Counted from the first letter of the stretch, positions 43,789-53,188 are shown. The stretch: 64,000 nt of DNA from CATQHB01 sp965262595 (GCA_965262595.1 OZ253548.1:1116001-1180000); one strand, 5' to 3'. Notes: a model not told the origin generated them from the letters alone. Translations and numbers: made by a program.

Positions 43789-44265
43789 TTATGCGTTCAG
43801 CTTGGTTTCGGCGTCCAGTACGGCGCGGACAATTTTGTCGTAGCCGGTGCAGCGGCACAGGTTGCCGGCCAGCCAATGGCGGATACGGCCCTCATCGGCG
43901 TCAGGTTCCTGCTCGAGCAGGGCCTTGGTGGCGACGATAAACCCGGGGGTGCAGATGCCGCACTGCAATGCCGCATTTTCCAGGAAGGCTTGCTGCACCG
44001 GATGCAGCCCTTCCGGGGAGGCTACTCCCTCAATGGTGGCAATATCTTTGCCTTGGGCTTCAACCCCGAGGACCAGGCAGGAAGTGACAATGCGACTATC
44101 GAATACTACCGTACACGCGCCGCAGTTGCCGTCGTTGCAGCCTTCCTTGGTGCCGGTCATACCCAGTACGTCCCGAAGCACCTCAAGCAGGCTCTGGCGA
44201 GGTTCGCAGAGAAAATCAGTGGGATTGCCATTTATGGTAGTGGATACGTGGACTAGTCCAGGCAT
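43789..44265 (-). CDS. Molybdenum hydroxylase [2Fe-2S] subunit
   Basis: 158 aa. Two [2Fe-2S] clusters: plant-ferredoxin type Cys43, 48, 51, 63 (EGCNDGNCGACTVV) and the helical-domain type Cys102, 105, 137, 139 (QCGICTPGF, LCRCTGY). Passes electrons from the Mo site to FAD. Lies 2 bases after the FAD subunit gene and 14 bases before the large subunit start. Confidence 0.95.
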   Translation of the reverse strand: MPGLVHVSTTINGNPTDFLCEPRQSLLEVLRDVLGMTGTKEGCNDGNCGACTVVFDSRIVTSCLVLGVEAQGKDIATIEGVASPEGLHPVQQAFLENAALQCGICTPGFIVATKALLEQEPDADEGRIRHWLAGNLCRCTGYDKIVRAVLDAETKLNA

Positions 44266-44267
44266 AA

Positions 44268-45146
44268 CTATTCTTCCCCCCTAGCTCGCTTGATAGCGTT
44301 GTTCAAAGTGCGGCGGGTCAGGACGCCAACCAGGTGCTCCCGCTGGCGTATGGTTCCGCGCATATCGGTGATCGGCTTGGCGTCGGCCATAGCCAATTGC
44401 GCCGCCGCTTCAATCGATTCGTCAGATACGGCCTTGCCGGCCAGACTCGCCCCCGCATCCTGACAAAACACCGGCGTCGGGGCCACCGAAGCCAGTGAAA
44501 TACGGGCGGAAACAAAGTTTTGCCCGGAGGCGTCAAGAACTACTGAAGTGCCTACGCCGGCAACGGCAATGTCCATCTCGTTGCGGGGTATAAAGCGCAG
44601 GTAGTTGGCTCCGGAGTTGGCTTGCGGGGCCGGAAGGTTAATGGACACCAGGATCTCACCCGGTTCCATCACGTTGCGGCCGGGGCCGGTGCAAAACTGC
44701 TCTACCAGTATCTGACGGGTACCGCCGGCGCCAGCAATGTTGGCTACGGCGCCCAGAGCAATCATTGACGGTATGGCGTCGGCGCTGGGCGCCGAGTTAC
44801 ACAGATTGCCGCCAAGGCTGGCTCGACCCTGAATCTGAATACTGCCGATGAGAGATGCCGAGTCCACCAGGCCTGGGTACTTAGCCGCCACGTCCGGATT
44901 CTGGTAAATCAGGTAGCACGGGGTCGCTGCGCCGATGGTCAGCCCATCCTGTGCACTGTAGGATATTTGGTTCAATTCCGGGATGTCTTTAACGTCAACA
45001 ACCAGGTCTGCGCTGCGCCGACCGCTCCTGAGCTGCACCAACAAGTCGGTTCCGCCGGCCAAGGCCCGGGCGCGCTCGCCCTTGGAGGCCATAACCTGTA
45101 CCGCCTCATCTAAAGTTTTCGGTGTGGTAAATTCGATTGCTTCCAA
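44268..45146 (-). CDS. Molybdenum hydroxylase FAD-binding subunit (CoxM family)
   Basis: 292 aa. FAD motifs AGGTDLLVQLRSG at about 31-43 and TIGAATPCYLIY, then GGNLCNSAPSADAIPSMIALGA, and the CO dehydrogenase flavoprotein C-terminal domain. It oxidises the reduced Fe-S clusters and hands electrons on. First gene of the operon, AAGGAGG before the ATG, with a strong promoter about 27 bases further upstream. Confidence 0.94.
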   Translation of the reverse strand: MEAIEFTTPKTLDEAVQVMASKGERARALAGGTDLLVQLRSGRRSADLVVDVKDIPELNQISYSAQDGLTIGAATPCYLIYQNPDVAAKYPGLVDSASLIGSIQIQGRASLGGNLCNSAPSADAIPSMIALGAVANIAGAGGTRQILVEQFCTGPGRNVMEPGEILVSINLPAPQANSGANYLRFIPRNEMDIAVAGVGTSVVLDASGQNFVSARISLASVAPTPVFCQDAGASLAGKAVSDESIEAAAQLAMADAKPITDMRGTIRQREHLVGVLTRRTLNNAIKRARGEE

Positions 45147-45172
45147 TTGCCCACCTCCTTCTTACAGCGGCA

Positions 45173-45201
45173 ATTATAACATCAGACCCCTTAGGTGTCA
45201 G
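45173..45201 (-). promoter_or_regulatory. Strong sigma-70 promoter of the molybdenum hydroxylase operon
   Basis: On the minus strand CTGACA, a 17-base spacer and TATAAT, with an extended -10 TG as well (TGTTATAAT). The start of transcription would fall near 45166, leaving a 20-base leader with AAGGAGG. Confidence 0.7.
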
Positions 45202-45375
45202 CTACCGGAGGAAATTCATTCCGTTTCCGGGAGACCCGGACCAGACCTAATGCTGGAAATTGACAGCGAAATAGGTCATGCCTAGACTTGTTCCACCTTT
45301 AGCTCGGTAGGGTCGCCTGGCGAATCGAGGCTCTACCGCCGCCGGGAGGCAAAATAATCCGAAATAAATGGAGCA

Positions 45376-46176
45376 ATGATGGCTACGTTAGACGAGAGAC
45401 TTTTGTCCAGTTATCCTGTTTTGGCCCGGCTGGGCCGCACCGACACCAACGGAATCCCCATACCGAATCGGGAGTTAATCGAGACTTCCCCAGACCTATG
45501 GCGGATAATCGGCGAAGCCTGTTTTGGCACGTTATGGAACCGGCCGGCTCTTACCATTGAGCAGCGCAGTCTAGCCACCATTTCTATCATCGCCGCGCTG
45601 TGCCGAGACGACAATTTGAAAGGTCACGTTGCAAGCGGCCTGGACCTCGGTTTGTCCCCGGAGCAAATCGTTGAAATAATGCTCCAGTTGATTTTCTATA
45701 CCGGAGCGCCCATTGCCACCACCGCAATGCGGGTGGCCCACGACGTATTCGAGGAACGCGGGATCCAAGTGCAACCCACTCTTGCCTATGACACTGCCCA
45801 AGATCCGGATGAGTTGTACCGGCGCGGCCTGGCCCAACGAGAAGCGGTGCTGGGGGACGTGACCATGGGCAACTCGGCCGGAGCGGATGACGTGGACCGA
45901 GACTGGGAACGTTACATGGTCGAATATCTTTGGGGGGCAGTGTGGACCCGGCCGGCGCTGGATATTCAAAGCCGGATGATTTGCGCCCTTTCGGCCCTGA
46001 CCCTGGTTGGCACCGAGAATGCGCTGCGCAATCACGTTCGAGGCGCGCTGCGAATTGGGTTGACCGAAGCCCAGGTATACGAGCTTTTCTTTCACCTGAC
46101 CTTTTACACCGGAGTGTCCATTGCGAGGAAAGGGAAAGCTATTGCCCAACAGGTTTTCAACGCATCTCAGGACTAG
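45376..46176 (+). CDS. Tandem carboxymuconolactone decarboxylase (CMD) domain protein
   Basis: 266 aa with two AhpD-like CMD domains, about 40-125 (WRIIGEACFGTLWNRPALTIEQRSLATIS, then EQIVEIMLQLIFYTGAP) and 175-260 (WGAVWTRPALDIQSRMICALSALT, then EAQVYELFFHLTFYTGVS). No CxxC peroxidase motif, so not AhpD. Family members decarboxylate gamma-carboxymuconolactone in the protocatechuate pathway, but many double-CMD proteins have no proven activity. GGAG before the ATG. Divergent from the Mo hydroxylase operon. Confidence 0.9.
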   Translation: MMATLDERLLSSYPVLARLGRTDTNGIPIPNRELIETSPDLWRIIGEACFGTLWNRPALTIEQRSLATISIIAALCRDDNLKGHVASGLDLGLSPEQIVEIMLQLIFYTGAPIATTAMRVAHDVFEERGIQVQPTLAYDTAQDPDELYRRGLAQREAVLGDVTMGNSAGADDVDRDWERYMVEYLWGAVWTRPALDIQSRMICALSALTLVGTENALRNHVRGALRIGLTEAQVYELFFHLTFYTGVSIARKGKAIAQQVFNASQD

Positions 46177-46299
46177 GAGAAGGGTAACTCGTCAGTACTC
46201 CGGAGAAAGCAGGGACCAGATTAAATCCCCGACCGGCGGACGTTGCTGCGAGGCATCGCCAAGGATGTTTAGTTGGTACCGGGGAAATTGGGAGGAGAT

Positions 46300-46689
46300 A
46301 TGCCCAGAGAATATTTTAAGGGAACGGCGGAGGAGGACCGCGCCTACTCACCGGCCATCAAAGTTTCCGGCGGTACGACAGTTTACCTGGCCGGCGTCGG
46401 CGCCACTACAGACGCCGATGGCAAGTCCCTGGGCGGAGACTTTGAGGGACAGGTACGGGCCAGTTTTGAGCGGATTCGGGTCAACCTGGCTCGGGCCGGC
46501 GGAACCCTGGAGGACATCGTTACAATGACGGTATTCATCCGGGATATGCAGTATGGCACGCACTTTACCCAACTGCGCAAGGAGTATTTCACCCGCGGCT
46601 ACCCGTGCAGCGCGCTAATCGGCATAAACTCGCTGGCCCGCCCTGAAATGATGGTAGAAATACAAGCTATTGCGGTAATCGGCGATTAG
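46300..46689 (+). CDS. RidA family protein
   Basis: 129 aa from the ATG at 46300 (GGAGGAG upstream). RidA/YjgF trimer fold: YSPAIKVSGGTTVYLAG, GDFEGQVRASFERIRVNLARAGGTLEDIVTMTVFI, then PCSALIGINSLARPEMMVEIQAIAVI with the Arg that binds the carboxylate of imines or enamines. Known role is hydrolysis of reactive enamine/imine by-products of PLP enzymes, several of which are in this window; other family members are catabolic deaminases. Confidence 0.92.
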   Translation: MPREYFKGTAEEDRAYSPAIKVSGGTTVYLAGVGATTDADGKSLGGDFEGQVRASFERIRVNLARAGGTLEDIVTMTVFIRDMQYGTHFTQLRKEYFTRGYPCSALIGINSLARPEMMVEIQAIAVIGD

Positions 46690-46768
46690 CCCGGGTCGGT
46701 GAATCCCTTAAGGATCGGTAAGGACTTTCAAACACCTTTGGGTAGGCCCAAGTGAACGACCCAGCAAA

Positions 46769-46795
46769 AAGGGGCAGGTTTTTCACCTGCCCCTT
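46769..46795 (-). terminator. Rho-independent terminator of the ABC transporter-aldolase-monooxygenase operon
   Basis: A perfect 11-bp stem (AAGGGGCAGGT / ACCTGCCCCTT) with a 5-base loop. Read on the minus strand it is followed by a run of U (the AAAAA at 46766-46770). It lies 35 bases after the luciferase-like gene and also sits 80 bases after ridA on the other strand. Confidence 0.85.
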
Positions 46796-46829
46796 GGCTG
46801 ACGGAAAGACGCTCTGATCTAGTCCTGGC

Positions 46830-47873
46830 CTATTTGAACTGGGGCGCCACCTCTTGGTTAAACAGCCGCAACGAGCTCAATTGCATTGCCAGGGGCAAGT
46901 GATTACCCAGGTCTATCTCGTAGATAATCTGGGTCAGGCTCAGTTCCGCTTCCAGTTGGCGGAGTCGGTCGGTTACCATTTCCGGCGTTCCAAAGGCAAC
47001 TTTGTCTCGCAGCCAATCATCATAGTCCATGCCAAGGATCCGATCGCCTTCCGTCTGCCAGTCGCCGGTGGTGCCGCCGTAGTCGGCATAGCCCGCCACC
47101 CTTACCCCCAGACGTTTGGCCATGAACTCGGCGCCCTCCCGCGGGTCGGCATAGGCCCGTTCCGCAGTTTCAGCCACGTACATCGGGACCCGCAAGCCTA
47201 TTTCCGGCTCACCGGGGTGGCCGGCCTCCCGCCAGGCATGCCGGTATTCCGCTATGTGACCTGCAAGTTCCGGAAAGGTAAAGACCCGTGACGGATTGAT
47301 CAGGATGGGATAGCCCATGCTCCCAATGATCGGGAAGGATTCCGCCGACGTGATTCCTACCCGGATGGGGGGATGGGGCGTCTGCTGGGGTTTGGGCTCG
47401 ACGCACAAGTCGCGGCACTGGTAATAGTCGCCTTCAAAGGTGAAGGACTCCTCGGTCCACGCCCGCTTGATGATTTCCAGGCTCTCTTCAAACCGGCCCC
47501 GACTTTCGGCAAAGGGTACATTAAAACCTTCGTGGACATTGGGGAAAGTGCCCCGTCCCACGCCGTACTCCAGGCGACCGCCGCTAAGCTGGTCAAGCGT
47601 CGCCGCCTCTTCGGCCAGGCGCACCGGGTGGCCCAAGGGCAGACACTGGACCGCCAGCCCGATTCTAATCCGCTCGGTTCGGGCGGCAATGGCGGTGGCA
47701 ATCATTACCGGCGACGAGAGCACCCGGCCCGGGTTAAAGTGGTATTCGGCCAGCCAGACCGACTCCACGCCCAACCCCTCCGCCGCGTCCACCAGGGAGA
47801 AGGCGGATTGAAAAGCTTCTTGATAGGTTCCACCGGCAGGCCGGGGAAACTCCAGGAATAATCCGAATTGCAT
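46830..47873 (-). CDS. Luciferase-like (LLM class) flavin- or F420-dependent oxidoreductase
   Basis: 347 aa from the ATG at 47873 with GGGAGA 8 bases upstream. TIM-barrel luciferase family: MQFGLFLEFPRP start, GVESVWLAEYHFNPGRVLSSPVMIATAIAARTERIRIG, LPLGHPVRLAEEAATLDQLSGGRLEYGVGRGT and AFGTPEMVTDRL. It transfers a hydride or oxygen with FMNH2 or F420H2; the cofE gene at 36520 makes F420 possible. Last gene of an apparent operon with a peptide-type ABC transporter, so its substrate may be imported by it. Confidence 0.92.
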   Translation of the reverse strand: MQFGLFLEFPRPAGGTYQEAFQSAFSLVDAAEGLGVESVWLAEYHFNPGRVLSSPVMIATAIAARTERIRIGLAVQCLPLGHPVRLAEEAATLDQLSGGRLEYGVGRGTFPNVHEGFNVPFAESRGRFEESLEIIKRAWTEESFTFEGDYYQCRDLCVEPKPQQTPHPPIRVGITSAESFPIIGSMGYPILINPSRVFTFPELAGHIAEYRHAWREAGHPGEPEIGLRVPMYVAETAERAYADPREGAEFMAKRLGVRVAGYADYGGTTGDWQTEGDRILGMDYDDWLRDKVAFGTPEMVTDRLRQLEAELSLTQIIYEIDLGNHLPLAMQLSSLRLFNQEVAPQFK

Positions 47874-47960
47874 GGCAAATTCTCCCGGCACAATTCAGCG
47901 CCATTGAACGATTACCCGAAGAGAGGGGCTAATCTGAGCCGCTGAAGCAAATGCTGGCGC

Positions 47961-48650
47961 TCAGGCTCGCTGAACCCCGGCCTGCTCGAAACTATCCCGG
48001 CGTTCCACGGTTGCGGTGAGCATTTCTTGAGGGATACTCTTGGCGCCGCCAATGGTGGAAGCCTGGGCCGTTAGCTGAGCCGCCGCCTCGAGAATCATCA
48101 CTGAACGGGCCGCTTCAGCCGGCGTTGCGCCGAAGGCCAGGATGCCGTGGTGCTCCATCAGCACCGCCCGGATGTGGGCTGCGCTATTCAACGCGTCGGC
48201 AATGAATTCTATTGATTGGTCGGAACCCCGCGGGCCGTACTTGGCCAAAGGGATACCGTCGGTCATGTTAAACCGGGCCATCGCTTCGTAGCTGCACTCG
48301 ATGGGTTTGCTGGCGACGGCAAAAGTGGTTCCCCAGGTGGAATGGACGTGAACCGCCGAGCCGGCTTCGGGGCGGTTCCGATAGACCACCGTATGCAGGT
48401 GAACTATTTCGGCCTCCCGGGCCGTCATATTGCCTTCCAGCAGGTTGCCTTCCAAGTCCACCAGAATGAAGTCGTCTTTTCGCACACTGTCCATGTCGCC
48501 GCCAATCAGCAGAAAGGCGCCGCCGCCGGGGACCAGAGCGCTGAAGTTGCCATGCTGACCGATGCCCATAACGCCGGCCTTTTCCATGGTGTCGATTGCC
48601 TTCAGTACTGCTTCCTTTTCGATGTCCAGGTCTTTCAGCGCAATTGCCAT
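47961..48650 (-). CDS. Class II aldolase/adducin family protein
   Basis: 229 aa from the ATG at 48650 (GGAGG 8 bases upstream). Zn2+ site: His residues in EIVHLHTVVY, AVHVHSTWG and MEHHGILAFG; GNFSALVPGG is the phosphate-binding stretch of fuculose- or rhamnulose-phosphate aldolases. The phosphate loop is less conserved than in FucA, so a decarboxylase or a non-phosphorylated substrate is possible. Sits between the VOC and the monooxygenase genes of the operon. Confidence 0.9.
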   Translation of the reverse strand: MAIALKDLDIEKEAVLKAIDTMEKAGVMGIGQHGNFSALVPGGGAFLLIGGDMDSVRKDDFILVDLEGNLLEGNMTAREAEIVHLHTVVYRNRPEAGSAVHVHSTWGTTFAVASKPIECSYEAMARFNMTDGIPLAKYGPRGSDQSIEFIADALNSAAHIRAVLMEHHGILAFGATPAEAARSVMILEAAAQLTAQASTIGGAKSIPQEMLTATVERRDSFEQAGVQRA

Positions 48651-48734
48651 AACTGAAGCCTCCAGCAGGATTATCAACCAATTAGGGCTAGCGTTGGTAC
48701 AAAGTACTTCGGCGCCGGGCGGAGCACCAACCGG

Positions 48735-49145
48735 CTAAGAAATGGCCCATCCCGACTTCGAGACGTCAATAACGACACCGTCAGGGCCGGCCCACTTCAC
48801 CTCGAAGTTGCGCGGGGCGGCAGCGGTCTCGGCCAGGGTCATATCGTCGTGACGCTGGTTGAGCCTTTCGCCATCTACGTCTTCCAGTTTATCGGCAGTC
48901 TGGTCCAGGTCGTCAACCTGGAAACCAATGTGGTGAATGCCGTTGTAGTTTGGACCATCAGGGCCAACGTCAGCGTCCTTTTCGGTCTTCCAGTTCAGGA
49001 TAGCCAAATTGATATAGCCATCGGACAGGAAAACGGCGCCGGCGTCACTGCGGCGAATTTCCTGCATATCAAAGGCCTTCTTGTAGAACTCGGCCACCTC
49101 GGAAGGGTTTTCGGTGGTTAAGGCAATATGTCGGATTTTAGCCAT
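48735..49145 (-). CDS. VOC (glyoxalase/dioxygenase) superfamily protein
   Basis: 136 aa, two beta-alpha-beta-beta-beta modules. Metal-ligand positions: His7 in RHIALTTEN, His in GIHHIGFQVDDLD and Glu in NFEVKWAGPDGVVIDVS. Could be a lyase, epimerase or ring-cleaving dioxygenase. AAGGAGG upstream. Same operon as the aldolase and ABC permeases, so it probably acts on the same pathway. Confidence 0.88.
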   Translation of the reverse strand: MAKIRHIALTTENPSEVAEFYKKAFDMQEIRRSDAGAVFLSDGYINLAILNWKTEKDADVGPDGPNYNGIHHIGFQVDDLDQTADKLEDVDGERLNQRHDDMTLAETAAAPRNFEVKWAGPDGVVIDVSKSGWAIS

Positions 49146-49230
49146 CGGTCCAGCCTCCTTCTTCGAGTTATGGTCTTTGAGTACTTACTGATTCCACGCT
49201 TCCCTTGCCCAAGACCGGCGTTTCACCGGG

Positions 49231-50169
49231 CTAGCGGTTCCTGAGCCGTGGGTCCAGCTTGTCGCGGAGCCAGTCGCCGGAGAGGTTCATCGACAGAACC
49301 ACCAGCAGGATCGCCAATCCGGGGAACAGGGATACCCACCATCCATTACCACCCACGATCAGGTCCCGGCCATCGGAGACCATTAGACCCCAAGCCGGAA
49401 TCGGTCGGGGAATACCGGCGCCCAGGAAACTAAGGGTGGCTTCCAGCAGTATCACGTGGCCTACTTCCAGAGTGACCAGCACCACCAACGGGTTGAGTAC
49501 ATTGGGGAAAATATGGCGGAGCATGATTCGCAGGTTGGAACACCCGGAAACCTTGGCCCGGCTGACAAAATCACGACTACGCATACTGAGGGTTTCGGCA
49601 CGGGACATGCGGGCAAAGCGGGGCCATAATATTACCGACACCACTATTACGATGGTACTGAAACTGGGACCCAATACGATAGCTAAAACCAATGCGAACA
49701 GCAGCCCCGGTATGGTAATAAAGATGTCCACCAAGCGCATCACTACATGGTCCAGCCAACCGCCGTAATATCCGGCCAACACGCCCAGGGAGCTGCCGAC
49801 CACGCCACCGGCCAATATTGCTAACAGGGAAATGCTGAGGGAAATCCGGGCGCCGTGCATGATGCGGCTCAGCACGTCGCGCCCCAACTTATCGGTTCCA
49901 AGGATGTATTTCCAGCTACCCCCAGACCGAACTTCAACACCGTTGAGCATCTGGGGTCCGGACCAAGCCGGCGGAGTGAGACGCTCCCGGGGACTTATAT
50001 CGTAAGGCGAGTGCGGCGAGATAACATCGGCAAATATCGCCGGTATGACCAACAGAACTACCAGAACGAACATTGGCACCAAGGGATAACGCCGAGCCTC
50101 GGCTGCAAATCTGGTTAAACCCGGAGGCGATAACCGGGGTATCGGGCGAGCTATTCTACCAACATCCAT
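49231..50169 (-). CDS. ABC transporter permease, DppC/OppC family
   Basis: 312 aa, about six membrane helices with the N-terminal hydrophobic anchor of DppC. HPLGTDxLGRD is seen as ILGTDKLGRDVLSRIMHGARISL, and the EAA loop as EATLSFLGAGIPRPIPAWGLMVSDG. Pairs with the DppB-like permease encoded 68 bases upstream. No ATPase genes are adjacent, so DppD/F-like subunits must come from elsewhere. Confidence 0.94.
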   Translation of the reverse strand: MDVGRIARPIPRLSPPGLTRFAAEARRYPLVPMFVLVVLLVIPAIFADVISPHSPYDISPRERLTPPAWSGPQMLNGVEVRSGGSWKYILGTDKLGRDVLSRIMHGARISLSISLLAILAGGVVGSSLGVLAGYYGGWLDHVVMRLVDIFITIPGLLFALVLAIVLGPSFSTIVIVVSVILWPRFARMSRAETLSMRSRDFVSRAKVSGCSNLRIMLRHIFPNVLNPLVVLVTLEVGHVILLEATLSFLGAGIPRPIPAWGLMVSDGRDLIVGGNGWWVSLFPGLAILLVVLSMNLSGDWLRDKLDPRLRNR

Positions 50170-50236
50170 AAGACACCTCTTAACGCGGCTCCAACAATGC
50201 GAGCAATAAAATCAGCAACAAAGCCCAGTTAAGAAA

Positions 50237-51172
50237 CTAGGCATAACGAATACGGGGGTCAATGTAAGCATAGACCACATCAACGAAAAGGTTAATGCCC
50301 ACGAAAATTACGGCGAATACCAGTACAATCGTCTGCATCACTTGGAAATCACGATTGCGGATTGCATCGACCGCCAATAGTCCAACGCCGGGATAGGAGA
50401 ATACCGTTTCGGTAACGACGGTGCCGGTTACCAACTGGGCGACCAGCAGTCCCAGCAACGTAATCGGAGCGATGGAAGCGTTGCGAAGGGCGTGCTTCCA
50501 AACCACGCGAGATTCCGAAACCCCTTTAAGTCGGGCCAGCTTAATAAACTCGCTGTCCATCACTTCCAACATCGAAGAGCGGACCAGGCGCATCAGCGCG
50601 GCTACCTGGTACCAACCGATGGCCAGCGCAGGCAGAACAAGGTGCGCCGCCCGATCCCATCCTGGATCTCCTCGCCCGGAGGTGGGCAGCCAACCAAGTT
50701 GGACGGCGAAAATCCACATCAGCATAATCGCCAGCCAGAAGGACGGGGCAGACTGACCCATAAGGGCAAAAATCTTGCCAAGATAGTCGGGCATTGTGTC
50801 TTTTTTGACCGCCGATAGCACTCCGACGGGAAAGGCGATAACGATTGAAATTATCAGTGCCAAGCCCGCCAACAACAAGGTTGCAGGAAACCGCTTGATT
50901 ACCAAATCCATGGCTTCCCGGGTGGGGTGCTGAACCGATCGGCCAAAGTCACCGACCATGGCGTTACCGAGGAAGGTGAAGTATTGCATGTGCAGCGGCC
51001 GGTCCAGCCCCCACTTTTTCTCCATTAATTCGAACTCTTCCGGGCCAGCGTCATCAGGCAGAAGCACGTCCATTGGATTGCCGGAAACCCGGGCCAGACC
51101 GAAGATTATAATGCTTACCGCAAACAGCACAATAATGCTCTGGGCCATTCGTACTAAGATATATCGCTGCAT
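50237..51172 (-). CDS. ABC transporter permease, DppB/OppB family
   Basis: 311 aa, six helices. MQRYILVRMAQSIIVLFAVSIIIFGLARVSGNPMD at the N-terminus and TGTVVTETVFSYPGVGLLAVDAI (EAA loop region) are diagnostic. Forms the membrane channel with the DppC-like protein; fed by the lipoprotein encoded upstream. Confidence 0.94.
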   Translation of the reverse strand: MQRYILVRMAQSIIVLFAVSIIIFGLARVSGNPMDVLLPDDAGPEEFELMEKKWGLDRPLHMQYFTFLGNAMVGDFGRSVQHPTREAMDLVIKRFPATLLLAGLALIISIVIAFPVGVLSAVKKDTMPDYLGKIFALMGQSAPSFWLAIMLMWIFAVQLGWLPTSGRGDPGWDRAAHLVLPALAIGWYQVAALMRLVRSSMLEVMDSEFIKLARLKGVSESRVVWKHALRNASIAPITLLGLLVAQLVTGTVVTETVFSYPGVGLLAVDAIRNRDFQVMQTIVLVFAVIFVGINLFVDVVYAYIDPRIRYA

Positions 51173-51230
51173 CGCTAACCTTCAGGCAAACAGCCTTTTA
51201 CCTTTACTTACTATCCGCTTCATATACCAT

Positions 51231-51265
51231 CCAACCAGGCCGCCCTTCTGGAACGGCCTGGTTGG
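51231..51265 (-). promoter_or_regulatory. Intercistronic hairpin between binding protein and permease genes
   Basis: A perfect 12-bp stem (CCAACCAGGCCG / CGGCCTGGTTGG) with an 11-base loop and no U-tract, in the 144-base gap. Such hairpins are known to stabilise or partly end the transcript so that the binding protein is made in excess over the permeases. Confidence 0.65.
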
Positions 51266-51316
51266 ATAAACGAACGTCCGCAATTAAGTATATTAGACCC
51301 TGAGTACTACCAGGAC

Positions 51317-53188
51317 CTACCTCGTAGCTTTGACATACTCAAAGTCGCGCACTCCAAATACCCCTGGAGTTAACCATTCAGAGATGACATCGGGATCAAT
51401 CATGAATTCGAAGGGCACCCAGAAGAGCGGGATTGAGCAGTAAACTTCGTAGCAGTTCTCGCCCATTTCCCGGATAAGATTATCCCGATCCTCAGCAGTT
51501 GCTGACACCTCAAGAGCCTCATATTTCTCAGTGAAGAACGGAGACTCATAGCGAGGACTAACGGCGCCACTGTAGTGGTACACGAAAATGGCCCGGGTCG
51601 GTTCAGTGAAACTGCCGGTGTGAAGCCAAGCGACGTTGTTGACCTCTTTGGCGCGCACCCTTGAACTGTAAACCGCAGTCTCTACCGGCTTGAAATCGAC
51701 CTCAATACCGATTTGACGCCAGTAGTCAGCCGCCAGTTCCCCTATGTCTTGCATCTCAGGGAGACCGGGGCGTGGGTAGGAAAGCTGCGTTATCCTGAAA
51801 CCCTCCGGAAACCCAGCGTCGGCCAGCAACTGTCTGGCTTTTTCCTGATCGAAGCCATAGTCCGTCTCGAATGAATCGAGCCACGACGGCTGCCAACCAG
51901 GGAACTTGGCGTGGGAATGGGTCTGCATCATCAATTCGGCCCTACCATCAAAGAAGACCTCATTAATTTCCTGGCGGTCGATGGCTCGGTTCATCGCTTC
52001 ACGAACCAACGGCATAGTCATAGGCTCGGTGGGATCGTAGGCCGGATTGTCCGGAAGGTAATTGCCACCGAAGAAGCCGACAAGTCGGATAGCGGGAGTA
52101 GTCCCGGATATGACCTTCATACCCCGGGAAAGGGCTCCCAACTGAAGATCTCGCGGAATCTCCGCAGCGTGCACCTCACCAGTTACCAACTGGGCCAACT
52201 GGGTGGAAGGTTCCGAGACGAAGAAAATCTGGAGCTCGGGGAATTCGGGGGTCTTCCGCCAGTGAGTACCCTCTGGGGCTTCGTAGCGTAGATACTGGGC
52301 TTCGGCGTGCTCGGCGAACTGGAACGGGCCGGTTCCTACGGGGTCATTGGCCATTAGCCTGATGCCGACATCATTGGCGTCAAAGCCGGTCATTATTCCG
52401 CCGTTCTCGTCCCAATGCTTCTTGCTGCGAATAACCGTGGTGTAGTTGGTGCTCATGTAGGTAGTCATAATCGGCTCTGGCTTGTTGAGGTGAAGTTCCA
52501 CCACGTGGCCGTCAGGCCCGTCAGGCATTACCACCTCTTTAAGAAGATCGCGCCAAGTGGCGGCCCGGCCATCAAAGTGGTCGTTACGCCGTTCTTGGTC
52601 CATAGTATGGGCCACATCCTTGGCGGTCATCTCACCCCAACCCTTGTGGAACTGGATGCCCTCTTCCAACCTGAAGGTCCAAACGGTAAAGTTGTTATTA
52701 GGGGACCATTCGGGAGCCAGCATCGGTACGGAATCGGTGTACTGGTTGAATTGAACCAACCCCTCAAACATGGGCAGGACGACGGGCAGGTCGCCTCTGC
52801 CTGCCACCGGGTCAGCTAGGTCCCTAGTAGTAGGGCCACGAGCCACTCTCAGCTGAATAACCGCCGGTTCGGCATCCGGCATTACTTCCGCAACCGGAAC
52901 TTGAGCAGGTACGGCGGTAGGAGCAATTGAGCCGGCCCCAATAGCACCTTGGCCAACAACAGCGCTGACCGTGGCCGCCGGAGCCGGGGCGGCCGCGGCA
53001 GGTACGGGTTCGGCTGCGGCCGGAGCTTGCTGAGCCGGTTGCGCCGCAGGTTGACTGACCGGGGCCGCTTGCTGGTCAGGTTGCGCCGGCTCAGGAGCGG
53101 ACGTGCCGCAAGCAATCAAAGCTATAAGGACAAAGGAAAGTGTGCAATAGATTAACCAATGGGGTCTTAAGAACTGTGACGATGACAT
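51317..53188 (-). CDS. ABC transporter substrate-binding lipoprotein, family 5 (peptide/nickel type)
   Basis: 623 aa from the second ATG (53188), since GGGAGG is only 1 base from the first at 53194. Lipoprotein signal with lipobox LIAC (Cys27), then a Pro/Ala/Gln linker at about 30-100, then the SBP_5 domain (LAPEWSPNNNFTVWTFRLEEGIQFHKGWGEMTAKDVAHT). Family members bind peptides, opines, sugars or other solutes. First gene of the operon, with a near-consensus promoter. The ligand may be the substrate of the VOC, aldolase and monooxygenase genes downstream. Confidence 0.94.
   Translation of the reverse strand: MSSSQFLRPHWLIYCTLSFVLIALIACGTSAPEPAQPDQQAAPVSQPAAQPAQQAPAAAEPVPAAAAPAPAATVSAVVGQGAIGAGSIAPTAVPAQVPVAEVMPDAEPAVIQLRVARGPTTRDLADPVAGRGDLPVVLPMFEGLVQFNQYTDSVPMLAPEWSPNNNFTVWTFRLEEGIQFHKGWGEMTAKDVAHTMDQERRNDHFDGRAATWRDLLKEVVMPDGPDGHVVELHLNKPEPIMTTYMSTNYTTVIRSKKHWDENGGIMTGFDANDVGIRLMANDPVGTGPFQFAEHAEAQYLRYEAPEGTHWRKTPEFPELQIFFVSEPSTQLAQLVTGEVHAAEIPRDLQLGALSRGMKVISGTTPAIRLVGFFGGNYLPDNPAYDPTEPMTMPLVREAMNRAIDRQEINEVFFDGRAELMMQTHSHAKFPGWQPSWLDSFETDYGFDQEKARQLLADAGFPEGFRITQLSYPRPGLPEMQDIGELAADYWRQIGIEVDFKPVETAVYSSRVRAKEVNNVAWLHTGSFTEPTRAIFVYHYSGAVSPRYESPFFTEKYEALEVSATAEDRDNLIREMGENCYEVYCSIPLFWVPFEFMIDPDVISEWLTPGVFGVRDFEYVKATR

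Noticed and set aside
41510..45146. Aerobic CO dehydrogenase (coxMSL)
   Set aside because: Large subunit has AYRAPGS instead of the CoxL form I or form II active-site loop.
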